Below, in pieces: positions 53,197 through 61,510 of a stretch of 64,000 bases of DNA (position 1 is the first letter of the stretch; the number at the start of each line of letters is the position of its first letter). The stretch comes from Pseudomonas poae (GTDB lineage Bacteria; Pseudomonadota; Gammaproteobacteria; Pseudomonadales; Pseudomonadaceae), in contig CP110972.1 in NCBI GenBank assembly GCA_028869255.1, forward strand, positions 687,001-751,000, given 5' to 3'. The translations under genes and the position numbers were made by a program. Under the pieces are notes generated by a model, which worked only from the letters and a program-made list of their open reading frames with translations, had not been told where the DNA came from and ran no database searches.

Positions 53197-53586
53197 ATGA
53201 CGACTTACAACTGGGATTTGATCGAGCGTCTGCTGCACGAAGTGCAGAATGGCGAGGGCAGCTTTGCACCGCGCAAATACGCCGAGCAGGAAGCCGCCGA
53301 GAAGGCCACGGCGGGCGAGTCCACCGGCAACCTGGATGCGCTGAAAAAGACTGCTGCGGATTACGAGGCGCTGTTGTTCAAGCGTGGCTTTATTGAGTCG
53401 CGCCCGGAGGAAGAGGGCGGCAATGGTGAGAACTTTATCCTGACCGCGTTAGGCGCGCAGTTGCTGGCGCTGATCGACAGCTCGATTCCGGGGAATGATC
53501 ACCCGCGCCAAGTGTTGGACGAGCAGGCTGATGCGCTGGACCCGGCGACGTTTGCCGAGGTGGCTTCGAAAGCGCAGATCGCCTGA
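53197..53586 (+). CDS. DUF2513-like small protein
   Basis: The start MTTYNWDLIERLLHEVQNGE at 53197 follows AGGAGGAATCAGG, a strong ribosome-binding site; 129 residues (an earlier in-frame start exists at 53071). The segment YNWDLIERLLHEVQN and later GFILTALGAQLLALIDSS resemble the winged-helix-like DUF2513 proteins, which are often phage-linked or regulatory, though no integration site is nearby. It is followed by a terminator. Function unknown. Confidence 0.72.
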   Translation: MTTYNWDLIERLLHEVQNGEGSFAPRKYAEQEAAEKATAGESTGNLDALKKTAADYEALLFKRGFIESRPEEEGGNGENFILTALGAQLLALIDSSIPGNDHPRQVLDEQADALDPATFAEVASKAQIA

Positions 53587-53608
53587 TCAGGTGCGACGCG
53601 AACTAAAT

Positions 53609-53638
53609 GTGGGAGTGGGCTTTCCCACTCCCACCTTT
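53609..53638 (+). terminator. Terminator with REP-like stem
   Basis: GTGGGAGTGGG (53609-53619) pairs with CCCACTCCCAC (53624-53634) around CTTT, followed by CTTTTA. The stem derives from a REP half-unit. It follows the DUF2513-like gene by 23 nt. Confidence 0.7.
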
Positions 53639-54504
53639 TAGATTGAAGCGGCCTTGAGGCACTTCAGTGCCTTGAAGTCGCTGCGTACACCCTCGATTTT
53701 CTGTTTCAACTTCAGGCGCTGCTGCACGCTGCTCTCCGCCATCAAGTCGACGAGCAGGCTGCGGGCAGCCGCTTCGGTCTGGGCGTAGGCCACGCGATAG
53801 TCCGGGGTCCACAGGCTTTCGCGGTTCACCAGCAACTGCTGCATTTTCTGCGGGAAGTCGGCACTTTGGCGTTGTTTTACCGCGTCGATAAATTGTGCCT
53901 GCCAGTGGGCGCGGTTGCCGATCCACTGCTCATTTTGCTGACCCAGGGCAATCGACCACGCCGTGACCCGGTTTTGCTGGCTGGCGCTCAGCGGGCCCAT
54001 CCAGCTATCCAGGCGTTTGCTCATGCGCTCGGCGCGTTCCTTGATCTGCCGCTCCAGCGGCGGTTTGAGGTATTCATCCTGGCGCTTGCGCAGGTCCTTG
54101 GCCAACGCGTCGTTCATCTCCTTGACCTGTTGATCGTCCAGCCCCTGCAACAGCTCAATGGCCGACGGGGTGACCTCGCGAGCGACGTCGGCAATCGCCT
54201 GCTTGGCTTCGGCAGTACGGGTTTGCAATGCCGCGTCGGTGACCTGGTTATCGTCGACCATCTGTTGCAGGCGGTCCAGCCAATCCAGGTAGCCAGGCAA
54301 TTGCGTGGTGCAGTGCCAGGCCAGGTGTTCCTTGAGTTTGTCGTTGAACCAGCTCTTCTGCCCGGCGTTCATGTCCAGGTAGTCATTGAGGGTCCACGGG
54401 ATGATCACATCAAGGTTGCGGTAGGCCAGGCCCACGCGATTGCAGCCGGCGAGCACCAGGCTCAGGCTCAGCACTACTACCAGAAATTTGAGCCGACGCA
54501 GCAT
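53638..54504 (-). CDS. DUF6279-family lipoprotein
   Basis: A 288-residue protein with a lipoprotein signal (LSLSLVLAGC, lipobox Cys at residue 21). The mature part is mostly alpha-helical: NRVGLAYRNLDVIIPWTLND, LDDQQVKEMNDALAKDLRKR and ERQIKERAERMSKRLDSWMG. This pattern defines the DUF6279 lipoproteins of gamma-proteobacteria, whose role is unknown but which are likely outer-membrane associated. It is 66 nt upstream of the torF-like gene's end, in the same direction. Confidence 0.88.
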   Translation of the reverse strand: MLRRLKFLVVVLSLSLVLAGCNRVGLAYRNLDVIIPWTLNDYLDMNAGQKSWFNDKLKEHLAWHCTTQLPGYLDWLDRLQQMVDDNQVTDAALQTRTAEAKQAIADVAREVTPSAIELLQGLDDQQVKEMNDALAKDLRKRQDEYLKPPLERQIKERAERMSKRLDSWMGPLSASQQNRVTAWSIALGQQNEQWIGNRAHWQAQFIDAVKQRQSADFPQKMQQLLVNRESLWTPDYRVAYAQTEAAARSLLVDLMAESSVQQRLKLKQKIEGVRSDFKALKCLKAASI

Positions 54505-54570
54505 GGGCGGGTCCTTGCGCAGAGAGGGTTAATGCATGTGAACCTGCGCGGGGTGCGACAGTTCAGCTCA

Positions 54571-55292
54571 TCAATAAAACGACCGCGCAGCCTTCAGCGT
54601 CAACAGCCCATCGCATTGCGAATTGTGTCCGGAGTAAGCCGAGCAATCGCCGCCGCTGAGGCTGGAGTCGCTGTAGATCAGGTTCAGGTCGACGCCCATC
54701 CACTGCCGGGAGAACTGCACCGACCAGTCGCTGAACGTGCTGATGGAGCCGCCCTCCACCGAGACCGGGGTGCCCAACTGATGCGTGGTGTATTTCATGC
54801 TGACGCCGATGCCGAACGGCTGCGTACCGCCGAGGTCGGCAAACAGCGTGCTGTCCTGGCGGTCCGGGTCATTGCTGAAAGAGGCGCCGAAACGGTTACC
54901 CAGCAGGTTCAGGCCGCCGTAGAACTCCTGGCTGTCGAGGGGGCTGAGCTTGGGGTAGCTGTAATGGATCAGGCCCACTTCGTAGCCCAGGGTCTGGTCG
55001 AAGGGGTGTTTGAAACCCATGTAGGAATCGACTTCGAGATTGCTGGTGGAGGACAGGCCCATGTTCGGTGAAAACTGGCCGAAATACAGGCCGCTGTCGT
55101 GGCTCAGGTCCAGCCCGCCATGGAACGAGTCGCTGCCGGGAGACGTGGGTTTGACCAGCCCCTGGGCCATGCTGCGGCTGGGGGTAGTGCCCAATTTCAG
55201 GTCGAAGTCGCCCAATTCGCGCTGAAAGATCTGCGCTTCGGCAAGGGGCTGGCGGCCAGTGCCGCGACCAGGAAAATGCAGGGTTTGAACAT
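54571..55292 (-). pseudogene. TorF-family putative porin, signal peptide out of frame
   Basis: ATG at 55292 after GGAG gives MFKPCIFLVAALAASPLPKR in frame, where the family pattern would be a signal peptide ending ASPLAEA. Adding one C in the four-G run at 55245-55248 (expected five) restores ASPLAEAQIFQRELGDFDLK and joins the 240-residue protein ending KAARSFY. The mature part is a beta-strand-rich sequence (SGLYFGQFSPNMG, VGLIHYSYPKLSP, TLFADLGGTQPFG) with a terminal Tyr, as for TorF/YaiO-like outer-membrane proteins. As sequenced the signal peptide is not attached, so the gene would be dead unless this is a read error. Confidence 0.8.
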
Positions 55293-55499
55293 GCTTCACT
55301 CCATGAAAAGCGAGGAGCAGTGACGAAAGAAGTCGGGAGATGCCCGTGCTAGACGTGTGCAAGCATACCGGCGAATGCCGGGAGGTGAGGCCCGTTCGTC
55401 GATTAGCGCATCAAGGGATATAACAGGAGGGTGTTTTCGGGCTCTAGTCCTAGCGCCTTGAAGGCAAGACGCTTAGGGACCAGGTCTACTGCGCGGGTG

Positions 55500-55679
55500 T
55501 TACTTCTTGCCCAGGCTGATCTGCTTGGACGGGCCGAAAGTCTGGCCGCTCACGCCCTTTGCAATTTGCTGGATTTCGCCACCGGACTTGAGGAACGCAG
55601 CAATCTGGCTGTTGATCGATTCGCTGGTTTCAACGGCTGGAGCTGGCTTTGCTTTGCTGTTGGATGCTTTTACGCGCAT
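55500..55679 (-). CDS. Small SutA-like protein
   Basis: The start MRVKASNSKAKPAPAVETSE at 55679 gives 59 residues; a longer frame exists upstream but is AT-rich. A basic, Pro/Ala-rich N-terminus is followed by NSQIAAFLKSGGEIQQIAKG and TFGPSKQISLGKK. The core FL(x)2GG(x)(I/V)Q(x)I also occurs in the RNA-polymerase-binding regulator SutA of P. aeruginosa, so a distant relationship is possible. It lies near the torF-like gene, same strand. Function unknown. Confidence 0.6.
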   Translation of the reverse strand: MRVKASNSKAKPAPAVETSESINSQIAAFLKSGGEIQQIAKGVSGQTFGPSKQISLGKK

Positions 55680-56004
55680 GGCGGCCACTAACCTGTAGAA
55701 AATTAACTTGGCCAGGCATCGTACAGGAAATACTTGACAATTGCTTGGCAAATATCCTCCGAGAATAAGTGGAACGGCAGTAAAAGGCCCAAAGTTTATC
55801 TTCGGATTAAGCACCTAACTTACTGTTTTAACTCGAAACCATCGGGACGAACGGGTGGGCTTGGCATGGTCAAATCCAGCCGATTGATCGGACGAGCGGG
55901 GCGTTGCCAGTAAAACGCCACGCAACCCTGCGATTTTTCAGGCGCGTGCGCGTGGCGAGCGCAACTCGGGTAGAATGTCGCCCACGCAATGAGGGTAATT
56001 GGAA
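55680..56004. other. Intergenic region upstream of the S1/CvfB-like gene
   Basis: This 325-nt region separates the divergent small SutA-like gene and the CvfB-like gene. A TAGAAT -10-like sequence occurs near 55972, about 30 nt before the CvfB-like ATG, and the sequence from 55700 to 55850 is AT-richer than average. No gene or repeat is seen. Confidence 0.5.
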
Positions 56005-56842
56005 ATGGCTTTAGTCGGGCGCTACAACAGCTTGCAAGTGGTAAAACACACTAACTTCGGTTTGTACTCTGGACGGTGCGCAAGAGGGCGAAATCCTCTT
56101 GCCTAATCGGTACATCCCAAAAGATATTCCCAGCGAAGATGAAGACTGGCTTAACGTTTTCATTTACCTGGACAGCGATGACAAACTTATCGCCACGACT
56201 GAAAAACCCAAAGTTCAAGTGGGCGAATTTGCCAGTTTGAAAGTAGTCGAAGTCAACAGTATTGGCGTGTTCCTCGACTGGGGTTTGCCCAAGGATCTGT
56301 TGCTGCCGTATTCGGAAGAAAAACGCCAGATGACCGCCGGTGAATATTGTGTGGTGCATGTCTACCTCGACAAGCACACCAAGCGCATCACGGCCACCGC
56401 CCGCCTCGATCGTTACCTGGACAAGACCCCCGCCAACTACCAGGTGGGCCAGGAAGTCGACCTGCTGGTGGCCGAAGCCACCGACATGGGCTTCAAGGCG
56501 ATCATCAACAACAAGCATTGGGGCCTGATCCACAAGAACGAAGTGTTCAAGTTCCTGCGCCCGGGCAAGGAAGAGAAAGGGTTTATCAAAGAGATCCGCG
56601 CCGATGGCAACATCAGCCTCAGCCTGCAACCGGTCGGCCAGGAAGCGGCGTCCAGCCTGAACTCGAAGATCCTCGCCAAGCTGCGTGAAAACAACGGCAC
56701 GCTGCCGGTCAGCGACAAGAGTGATCCGGCCGTGATCAGCAACTTGTTCGGCGTGAGCAAGGGCAACTTCAAGAAGGCCATTGGTGCACTCTACAAGCAA
56801 GGTCAGATCGTGATTCATGCGGATCGTATTGAACTAAGCTGA
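56005..56842 (+). pseudogene. S1/CvfB-like RNA-binding protein, one-base insertion near the N-terminus
   Basis: ATG at 56005 gives MALVGRYNSLQVVKHTNFGL, then an extra T at 56068 changes YLDGAQEGEILLPN into YSGRCARGRNPLA-stop. Removing it restores a 278-residue protein that runs to 56842. It has S1-type RNA-binding folds (residues about 65-150, SIGVFLDWGLPKDLLLPYSE) and a C-terminal winged-helix-like part (DPAVISNLFGVSKGNFKKAI). The family CvfB/YitL acts in RNA-linked regulation. The N-terminal 20 residues are separated from the rest by the insertion, which lies in a CCTGG. Confidence 0.88.
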
Positions 56843-56859
56843 GTGGGGCTTGCTCTTCT

Positions 56860-56881
56860 GTAGGCGCCCGTCGGCGCCTAC
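56860..56881 (+). terminator. Hairpin after the S1-like gene
   Basis: GTAGGCGCC (56860-56868) and GGCGCCTAC (56873-56881) form a 9-bp stem, but no T-run follows. It resembles the EamA terminator at 28353, so it may be a shared element. Confidence 0.4.
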
Positions 56882-56894
56882 GGAGGCTGCATAG

Positions 56895-57293
56895 ATGACC
56901 CGCAAAACCCTGTTCGCCTACCTCGGCACCTTGCTCGCCTTCCTGGTCCTCGACGGCCTCTGGCTCGGCGTTCTGATGGGCCCGACCTACAAATCCCTGC
57001 TGGGCCCGCTGATGCTTGACCAGCCGCGCCTCTTGCCTGCCGTGCTGTTCTATCTGCTGTATGCCATTGGTTGCGTGGTGTTTGTGGTTTTGCCAAGCGG
57101 CAGTTGGCAACGTGCTGCACGCCTCGGCGCCTTGCTGGGCCTGGTCGCCTACGGCACCTACGACCTGAGTAACTGGGCCACGCTGCAAGGCTGGTCGGCC
57201 GGGCTGGCACTGATGGACATGGCGTGGGGCACCTTCCTGACGGCCGCTTGCTGCACGGTTGGGTACTTGTGTGCACATCGAGTGCACCGATGA
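56895..57293 (+). CDS. DUF2177-family membrane protein
   Basis: A 132-residue protein with four membrane spans, starting MTRKTLFAYLGTLLAFLVLD. The core pattern LDGLWLGVLMGPTYKSLLGP, FYLLYAIGCVVF and GTYDLSNWATLQGW is that of DUF2177 proteins, small membrane proteins of unknown role. It follows a hairpin after the S1-like gene and precedes the NCS1 transporter region. The length is normal. Confidence 0.88.
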   Translation: MTRKTLFAYLGTLLAFLVLDGLWLGVLMGPTYKSLLGPLMLDQPRLLPAVLFYLLYAIGCVVFVVLPSGSWQRAARLGALLGLVAYGTYDLSNWATLQGWSAGLALMDMAWGTFLTAACCTVGYLCAHRVHR

Positions 57294-57490
57294 TTGTGTA
57301 CAGGATTTATGTGCACCGTTGCTGAGCGAACTCCCCGCATCTAAGCCTTCATAAACCGCTTTGGAGCCCCGTTTCAGAGGGATTGTGTGCCATTGGCACG
57401 TATTCTGCTGAAAGCCTCGTATACAAACCATGCCGCCTCCCGTATGCACCTGCTACGGCAGCGCAGGCCGGTATTTCGAGGAGCCAAGCG

Positions 57491-58933
57491 ATGACCGAAC
57501 AATTGCCCAAAGGCTACAGCCCGCGCCTGTATAACCAGGATCTAGGCCCGCTGCCGCAAAAGTGGACGTGGTACAACATTTTCGCCTTCTGGATGAGCGA
57601 CGTGCACAGCGTCGGTGGCTATGTGTTTGCCGCCAGCCTGTTCGCCCTGGGCCTCGCCAGCTGGCAGGTACTGATCGCCTTGCTTGCCGGCATTTGCATT
57701 GTGCAATTGATCGCCAACCTGGTGGCGAAGCCGAGCCAGCAGGCGGCGGTGCCTTATCCGGTGATCTGCCGGCTGGCCTTTGGCGTGTTCGGCGCGAATA
57801 TTCCTGCAGTGATTCGCGGCCTGATCGCCGTGGCCTGGTACGGGATTCAGACGTACTTGGCGTCGAGTGCCTTGATTATTGTGGTGCTGCGCTTTTTCCC
57901 ACAGATGGCGGTGTATGCGGAGCCGCATTTCGCCGGCCTGTCCTACTTGGGCTGGTTTGGTTTCCTCACTTTGTGGGTGCTGCAGGCTGCGGTGTTCTGG
58001 GCCGGCATGGAGTCCATCCGCCGCTTTATCGATTGGGCGGGGCCGGTGGTGTACGCGGTGATGTTTGCCCTGGCCGGCTGGATCGTGTGGAAGGCGGGTT
58101 GGGCGAATATCAGCTTCACCCTGTCGGAAAAATCCCTGTCAGGCTGGCAGGCATTCGGCCAGGTGATTGTGGCGACCGCGCTGGTGGTCTCGTACTTTTC
58201 CGGGCCAACCCTGAATTTTGGTGACTTCAGCCGCTACTGCCGCAGCATGCAGGATGTACGACGCGGCAACTTCTGGGGGCTGCCGGTGAATTTCCTGGCG
58301 TTTTCCCTGGTGACCGTGGTGATCGTCTCGGGCACCTTGCCAGTGTTTGGCGAAATGCTCCACGACCCGATCGCCACGGTTTCGCGCATCGATAACAGCA
58401 TGGCGGTATTGCTCGGTGCCTTTGCTTTCGTCACCGCGACCATTGGCATCAATATTGTCGCCAACTTTGTCTCCCCGGCGTTTGATTTCGCCAACGTTGC
58501 GCCAAGCAAAATCAGCTGGCGTGCCGGTGGGATGATCGCGGCCGTGGCATCGATATTCATTACGCCGTGGAACCTGTTCAACAACCCGCTGATGATCCAC
58601 TACACCCTGGACATCCTCGCGGCCTTCATCGGTCCGTTGTTCGGGATTCTGCTGGTGGACTTCTACCTGATCAAAAAGCAGCAGATCGATGTGGATGCGC
58701 TGTTCGATGACAGCCCGAACGGGCGCTACTACTTCGATGGCGGCGTGAACTGGACGGCGGTTAAAGCCCTGGTGCCCGCGACACTGGTGGGCGTCGCGAT
58801 CACCTTTACGCCGGCATTGCAGGGCATGGCTAACTTCGCCTGGTTTACCGGGTGCTTCCTGGGTGGGCTGTTTTTCCTGGTGTTGGCGCGGCGCCAGCAG
58901 GTTCGTGCACCAGCGCCTTTGGTTGCGGGCTGA
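57491..58933 (+). CDS. NCS1-family nucleobase/hydantoin-type permease
   Basis: The start MTEQLPKGYSPRLYNQDLGP at 57491 follows GAGGAG; 480 residues. About twelve spans are seen, with the NCS1 signatures LPQKWTWYNIFAFWMSDVHS (TM1), SPAFDFANVAPSKISWRAG and GPLFGILLVDFYLIKKQ. Members import uracil, allantoin, hydantoin or thiamine-like compounds with Na+ or H+. The substrate cannot be read here. Its end overlaps the convergent MFS gene by 89 nt. Confidence 0.88.
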   Translation: MTEQLPKGYSPRLYNQDLGPLPQKWTWYNIFAFWMSDVHSVGGYVFAASLFALGLASWQVLIALLAGICIVQLIANLVAKPSQQAAVPYPVICRLAFGVFGANIPAVIRGLIAVAWYGIQTYLASSALIIVVLRFFPQMAVYAEPHFAGLSYLGWFGFLTLWVLQAAVFWAGMESIRRFIDWAGPVVYAVMFALAGWIVWKAGWANISFTLSEKSLSGWQAFGQVIVATALVVSYFSGPTLNFGDFSRYCRSMQDVRRGNFWGLPVNFLAFSLVTVVIVSGTLPVFGEMLHDPIATVSRIDNSMAVLLGAFAFVTATIGINIVANFVSPAFDFANVAPSKISWRAGGMIAAVASIFITPWNLFNNPLMIHYTLDILAAFIGPLFGILLVDFYLIKKQQIDVDALFDDSPNGRYYFDGGVNWTAVKALVPATLVGVAITFTPALQGMANFAWFTGCFLGGLFFLVLARRQQVRAPAPLVAG

Positions 58934-60053
58934 GCAGCACCGCGCCCGCCAGTAACAAGCCGCAACCGGCGACGACCAGCGCCGGTTGCAGGCCGCCACT
59001 CAGGTGGCTGCTCACCGACGCCAGCAAAGGCCCGCTCAATTGGCTGATGGCGAAGCTGGCCGTCAGCAAGCCGGTGCTGCGCTGGTAGCCGTGAGGCGCG
59101 ACGTCTCGCAAGCGCGCCATCACCAGTTGCATGCACGCCAGGAACGGCCCGCCGCACAGCAACACGCCCAACGCCAACCCCCAGCCATTGCCCAGCAAAC
59201 AGGCGAATACGCCGGCGGCCTGCAGCCACAATGTCGCCATCAACCAGCGGCGGGTGGTGTGCGGGTTTTTGCGGCGCAAGGTTGCGACCCCCACGCCAAT
59301 CGCCGCAGCCAGGCCAAAGCAGGGCCAGAACAGATCAGCCTGCCAGGCGCCCTTGAATTGCGCGCTGGCCATCTGTGACAGAAACGTGGCCGGAATGATG
59401 TAGCCCAGGCCGTACAACACGTAGATCCAGCACAGGTGAGTGATGCTGCCGTTGTCGGCCACTTCGGATTGGCTGGCGACGGGCGCAGTGACGGCGGACG
59501 GCTTGGGCAGGAACGGCAAGATTGCCAGCAGCATTACCAGTGCCACCGTGCCATACACCAGCCACAACGTGGCAGAGTTTTGCCCCAGCAGGTTGGAGCC
59601 CAGCGCCAGCAACCCGGTCAGCAGAATCCCCAGCCCCGGCCCGGCGAACACCAGCGCCCCCAGGCGTGGGCGCCCGGCGGCAATTGCCAGCGGCTGGCTC
59701 AGGCTGGTGATCATCACCAACGCCCAAGCACTCGCTACACCGGTACCGAAGCGCAGCAGCAGGTGCGGCCAGAACCCATGAGCCCAGTAGGACGCAAAGG
59801 TCAGCAGCACACATAACCACAGCCCGCCGTACAAGCGGCCGCGTACAGGGTGGTGAGTGCGGGCGAAGATCGAGTCCACCGCTCCGACGAAGTAGCCCAG
59901 GTAGTTGGCGGCCGCGATCAGCCCGGCGCCGGTCAGGTCGATTTGCCCCTCGCTGAGCAAGTGCGGCATTTGCGGGGTGAGGGCAAAGCGGCCAATGCCC
60001 ATGGCCATCATCAAGGCGATAAAGCTGGCGAGTAAGCGGATCAGCGGTGACAT
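58845..60053 (-). CDS. YbfB/YjiJ-family MFS transporter
   Basis: The start MSPLIRLLASFIALMMAMGI at 60053 follows AGGAAACC; 402 residues. Twelve spans and the subfamily signature AMGIGRFALTPQMPHLLSEG plus ANYLGYFVGAVDS near the N-terminus are present. The last 30 residues (VHEPAGAAPTPGKTAHPGSTR) are a soluble tail that overlaps the end of the NCS1 gene on the other strand by 89 nt. It is divergent from a LysR gene, its likely regulator. Substrate unknown. Confidence 0.85.
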   Translation of the reverse strand: MSPLIRLLASFIALMMAMGIGRFALTPQMPHLLSEGQIDLTGAGLIAAANYLGYFVGAVDSIFARTHHPVRGRLYGGLWLCVLLTFASYWAHGFWPHLLLRFGTGVASAWALVMITSLSQPLAIAAGRPRLGALVFAGPGLGILLTGLLALGSNLLGQNSATLWLVYGTVALVMLLAILPFLPKPSAVTAPVASQSEVADNGSITHLCWIYVLYGLGYIIPATFLSQMASAQFKGAWQADLFWPCFGLAAAIGVGVATLRRKNPHTTRRWLMATLWLQAAGVFACLLGNGWGLALGVLLCGGPFLACMQLVMARLRDVAPHGYQRSTGLLTASFAISQLSGPLLASVSSHLSGGLQPALVVAGCGLLLAGAVLLSPQPKALVHEPAGAAPTPGKTAHPGSTR

Positions 60054-60157
60054 GTTCAGGTTTCCTGCAAGCAAGCGAATGACTTGCAGGCTAAAGCGGT
60101 TTGACTTTCTGTAAAAATGAATAATAGTGAGTAACTTGTTCAGTTTTGGAGAAAGGT

Positions 60158-61050
60158 ATGGAGTTCAGTCAATTGCGGATTTTCCAAGCCGTAGCGCAAG
60201 AGGGCTCCATCACCCGCGCCGCCGAGCGGCTGCACCGCGTGCCGTCGAATTTGTCGACCCGGCTCAAGCAGATGGAAGAACAGCTGGGCGTCGAGCTGTT
60301 TGTGCGCGAACGCCAGCGCTTGCAGCTTTCTCCTGCGGGTAAGGTGTTGTTGGACTACAGCACCCGCCTGATAGCGCTGCACGACGAAGCCCATGGCGCC
60401 GTCCAGGCGGGCAGCCGGCTGGCGATTTTGTGCTGGGCAGCATGTACAGCACGGCCGCGATTCACTTGCCGAAGTTGTTGGCGCGTTATCACAAGGCTTA
60501 CCCGATGGTGAACCTGCAGGTGCAATCGGCCCCCAGTGGTGAGCTGCTCGAGGGCCTGGTTACCGGCCGCCTGGACGCTGCGTTGGTGGACGGCCCGCTG
60601 ACCATCGCCACCCTGGACGGCGTGCCCTTGTGCGAAGAACGTCTGGTGCTGATTTGCGAAGCCGACCATCCGCCGGTGCGTGGGCCGCAGGATGTAGCTG
60701 GCCGCTCGGTGTTCACTTTCCGCCGCAGTTGCGCCTATCGTACGCGGCTAGAGACCTGGTTCTCCCACGAGCGGGTGGCCATGGGGCGCGCCATCGAGAT
60801 CGAGTCCTACCAAGGCATGCTCGCCTGCGTCATCGCCGGATCGGGCGTGGCGCTGATGTCTGAATCCATGCTCGAGAGCCTGCCGGGCAAGGACAGTGTG
60901 TCCGTTCATCCCTTAACAGGGCCATTTGCCATTGCGACCACCTGGCTTATGTGGCGAAAGGGTATGCTCGGCGCTAACCTCAATGCGTGGATTGACCTGC
61001 AACAAGAGGGCAAGGCCCAATTGCTGCCGGACACGCGGGCAATTGCTTGA
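60158..61050 (+). pseudogene. LysR-family transcriptional regulator, one-base deletion
   Basis: The start MEFSQLRIFQAVAQEGSITR at 60158 follows GGAGAAAGG. An N-terminal HTH (TRAAERLHRVPSNLSTRLKQ) is in frame; the frame then breaks at AVQAGSRLAIL. Adding one G to the three-G run at 60409-60411 gives VQAGQPAGDFVLGSMYSTAA and connects to the effector domain that ends PDTRAIA at 61050, 297 residues. The domain contains LVTGRLDAALVDGPL and IAGSGVALMSE. It is divergent from the MFS gene 104 nt away. As sequenced, the protein would lose its effector domain. CCAGG lies 1 nt before the run. Confidence 0.88.
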
Positions 61051-61192
61051 ACGATCCGTCAGGATTTGGATCAATTCAGTAATAGTTCGTTGTGGTTTCG
61101 TTCAAGCAATACATAGGACTTAGGGCTACTATCAGTGTAGGAAAAGGCGACAGAACTTGCGCCTACCAGCATTACCCTCAAAGGGGGCAACC

Positions 61193-61315
61193 ATGAAAGA
61201 GAAAATCCAAAACTGGCTCCATGACGTTGGTGTTGCATTGGGCTTGATCGAGCCGCCCTTGCAACCGGTGCCAATTCGCACCGATGACGAGCAGCGTCGG
61301 CCACGCCGTCGGTAA
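61193..61315 (+). CDS. PA1414-like small protein
   Basis: This 40-residue gene, ATG after AAAGGGGGCAACC, begins MKEKIQNWLHDVGVALGLIE and ends with RRPRRR. It matches my memory of the 'PA1414 family' of very small pseudomonad proteins, whose transcript in P. aeruginosa is strongly induced by low oxygen and overlaps the small RNA SicX. An ANR-like half site (AGGAT-TTGG-ATCAA, 61061-61074) lies upstream and a GTAGG...CCTAC hairpin is in the leader. The product itself has no known function. The name assignment is by recall only. Confidence 0.6.
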   Translation: MKEKIQNWLHDVGVALGLIEPPLQPVPIRTDDEQRRPRRR

Positions 61316-61338
61316 TCCCCGGCGGAGCAGGATTAAAA

Positions 61339-61426
61339 GTGGGAGCGGGCTTGCTCGCGAAGGCGGTGTGTCAGTTAACGGCAATGTTGACTGACACACC
61401 GCCTTCGCGAGCAAGCCCGCTCCCAC
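61339..61426. repeat. Long REP-type inverted repeat
   Basis: GTGGGAGCGGGCTTGCTCGC extended to ...GGTGTGTCAGT is mirrored by ACTGACACACC...GCGAGCAAGC, giving arms of about 37 nt around a 14-nt loop. It is longer than the other REP pairs because a flanking 14-nt arm is also paired. Confidence 0.88.
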
Positions 61427-61445
61427 AGTCGTTTTTGCGCAAGGC

Positions 61446-61479
61446 AAAAAAACGGGTGCGACATCCGACGTCGCACCCG
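61446..61479 (-). terminator. Terminator of the SSS/NCS1 operon
   Basis: CGGGTGCGAC (61453-61462) pairs with GTCGCACCCG (61470-61479) and seven T follow on the minus strand (61446-61452). It lies about 30 nt after the SSS gene stop. Confidence 0.88.
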
Positions 61480-61510
61480 CTGAAGTAACCGCTTTAAATT
61501 TCGTTGTGTT

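Noticed and set aside
58845..58933. 89-nt convergent overlap of the NCS1 and MFS genes as another frameshift
   Set aside because: Both C-terminal tails are plausible as they stand, and I could not identify a homopolymer change that restores a known family end.
61192..61440. tRNA- or rRNA-like structure in the long hairpin
   Set aside because: No cloverleaf or conserved tRNA bases were seen; the paired arms belong to the REP family.
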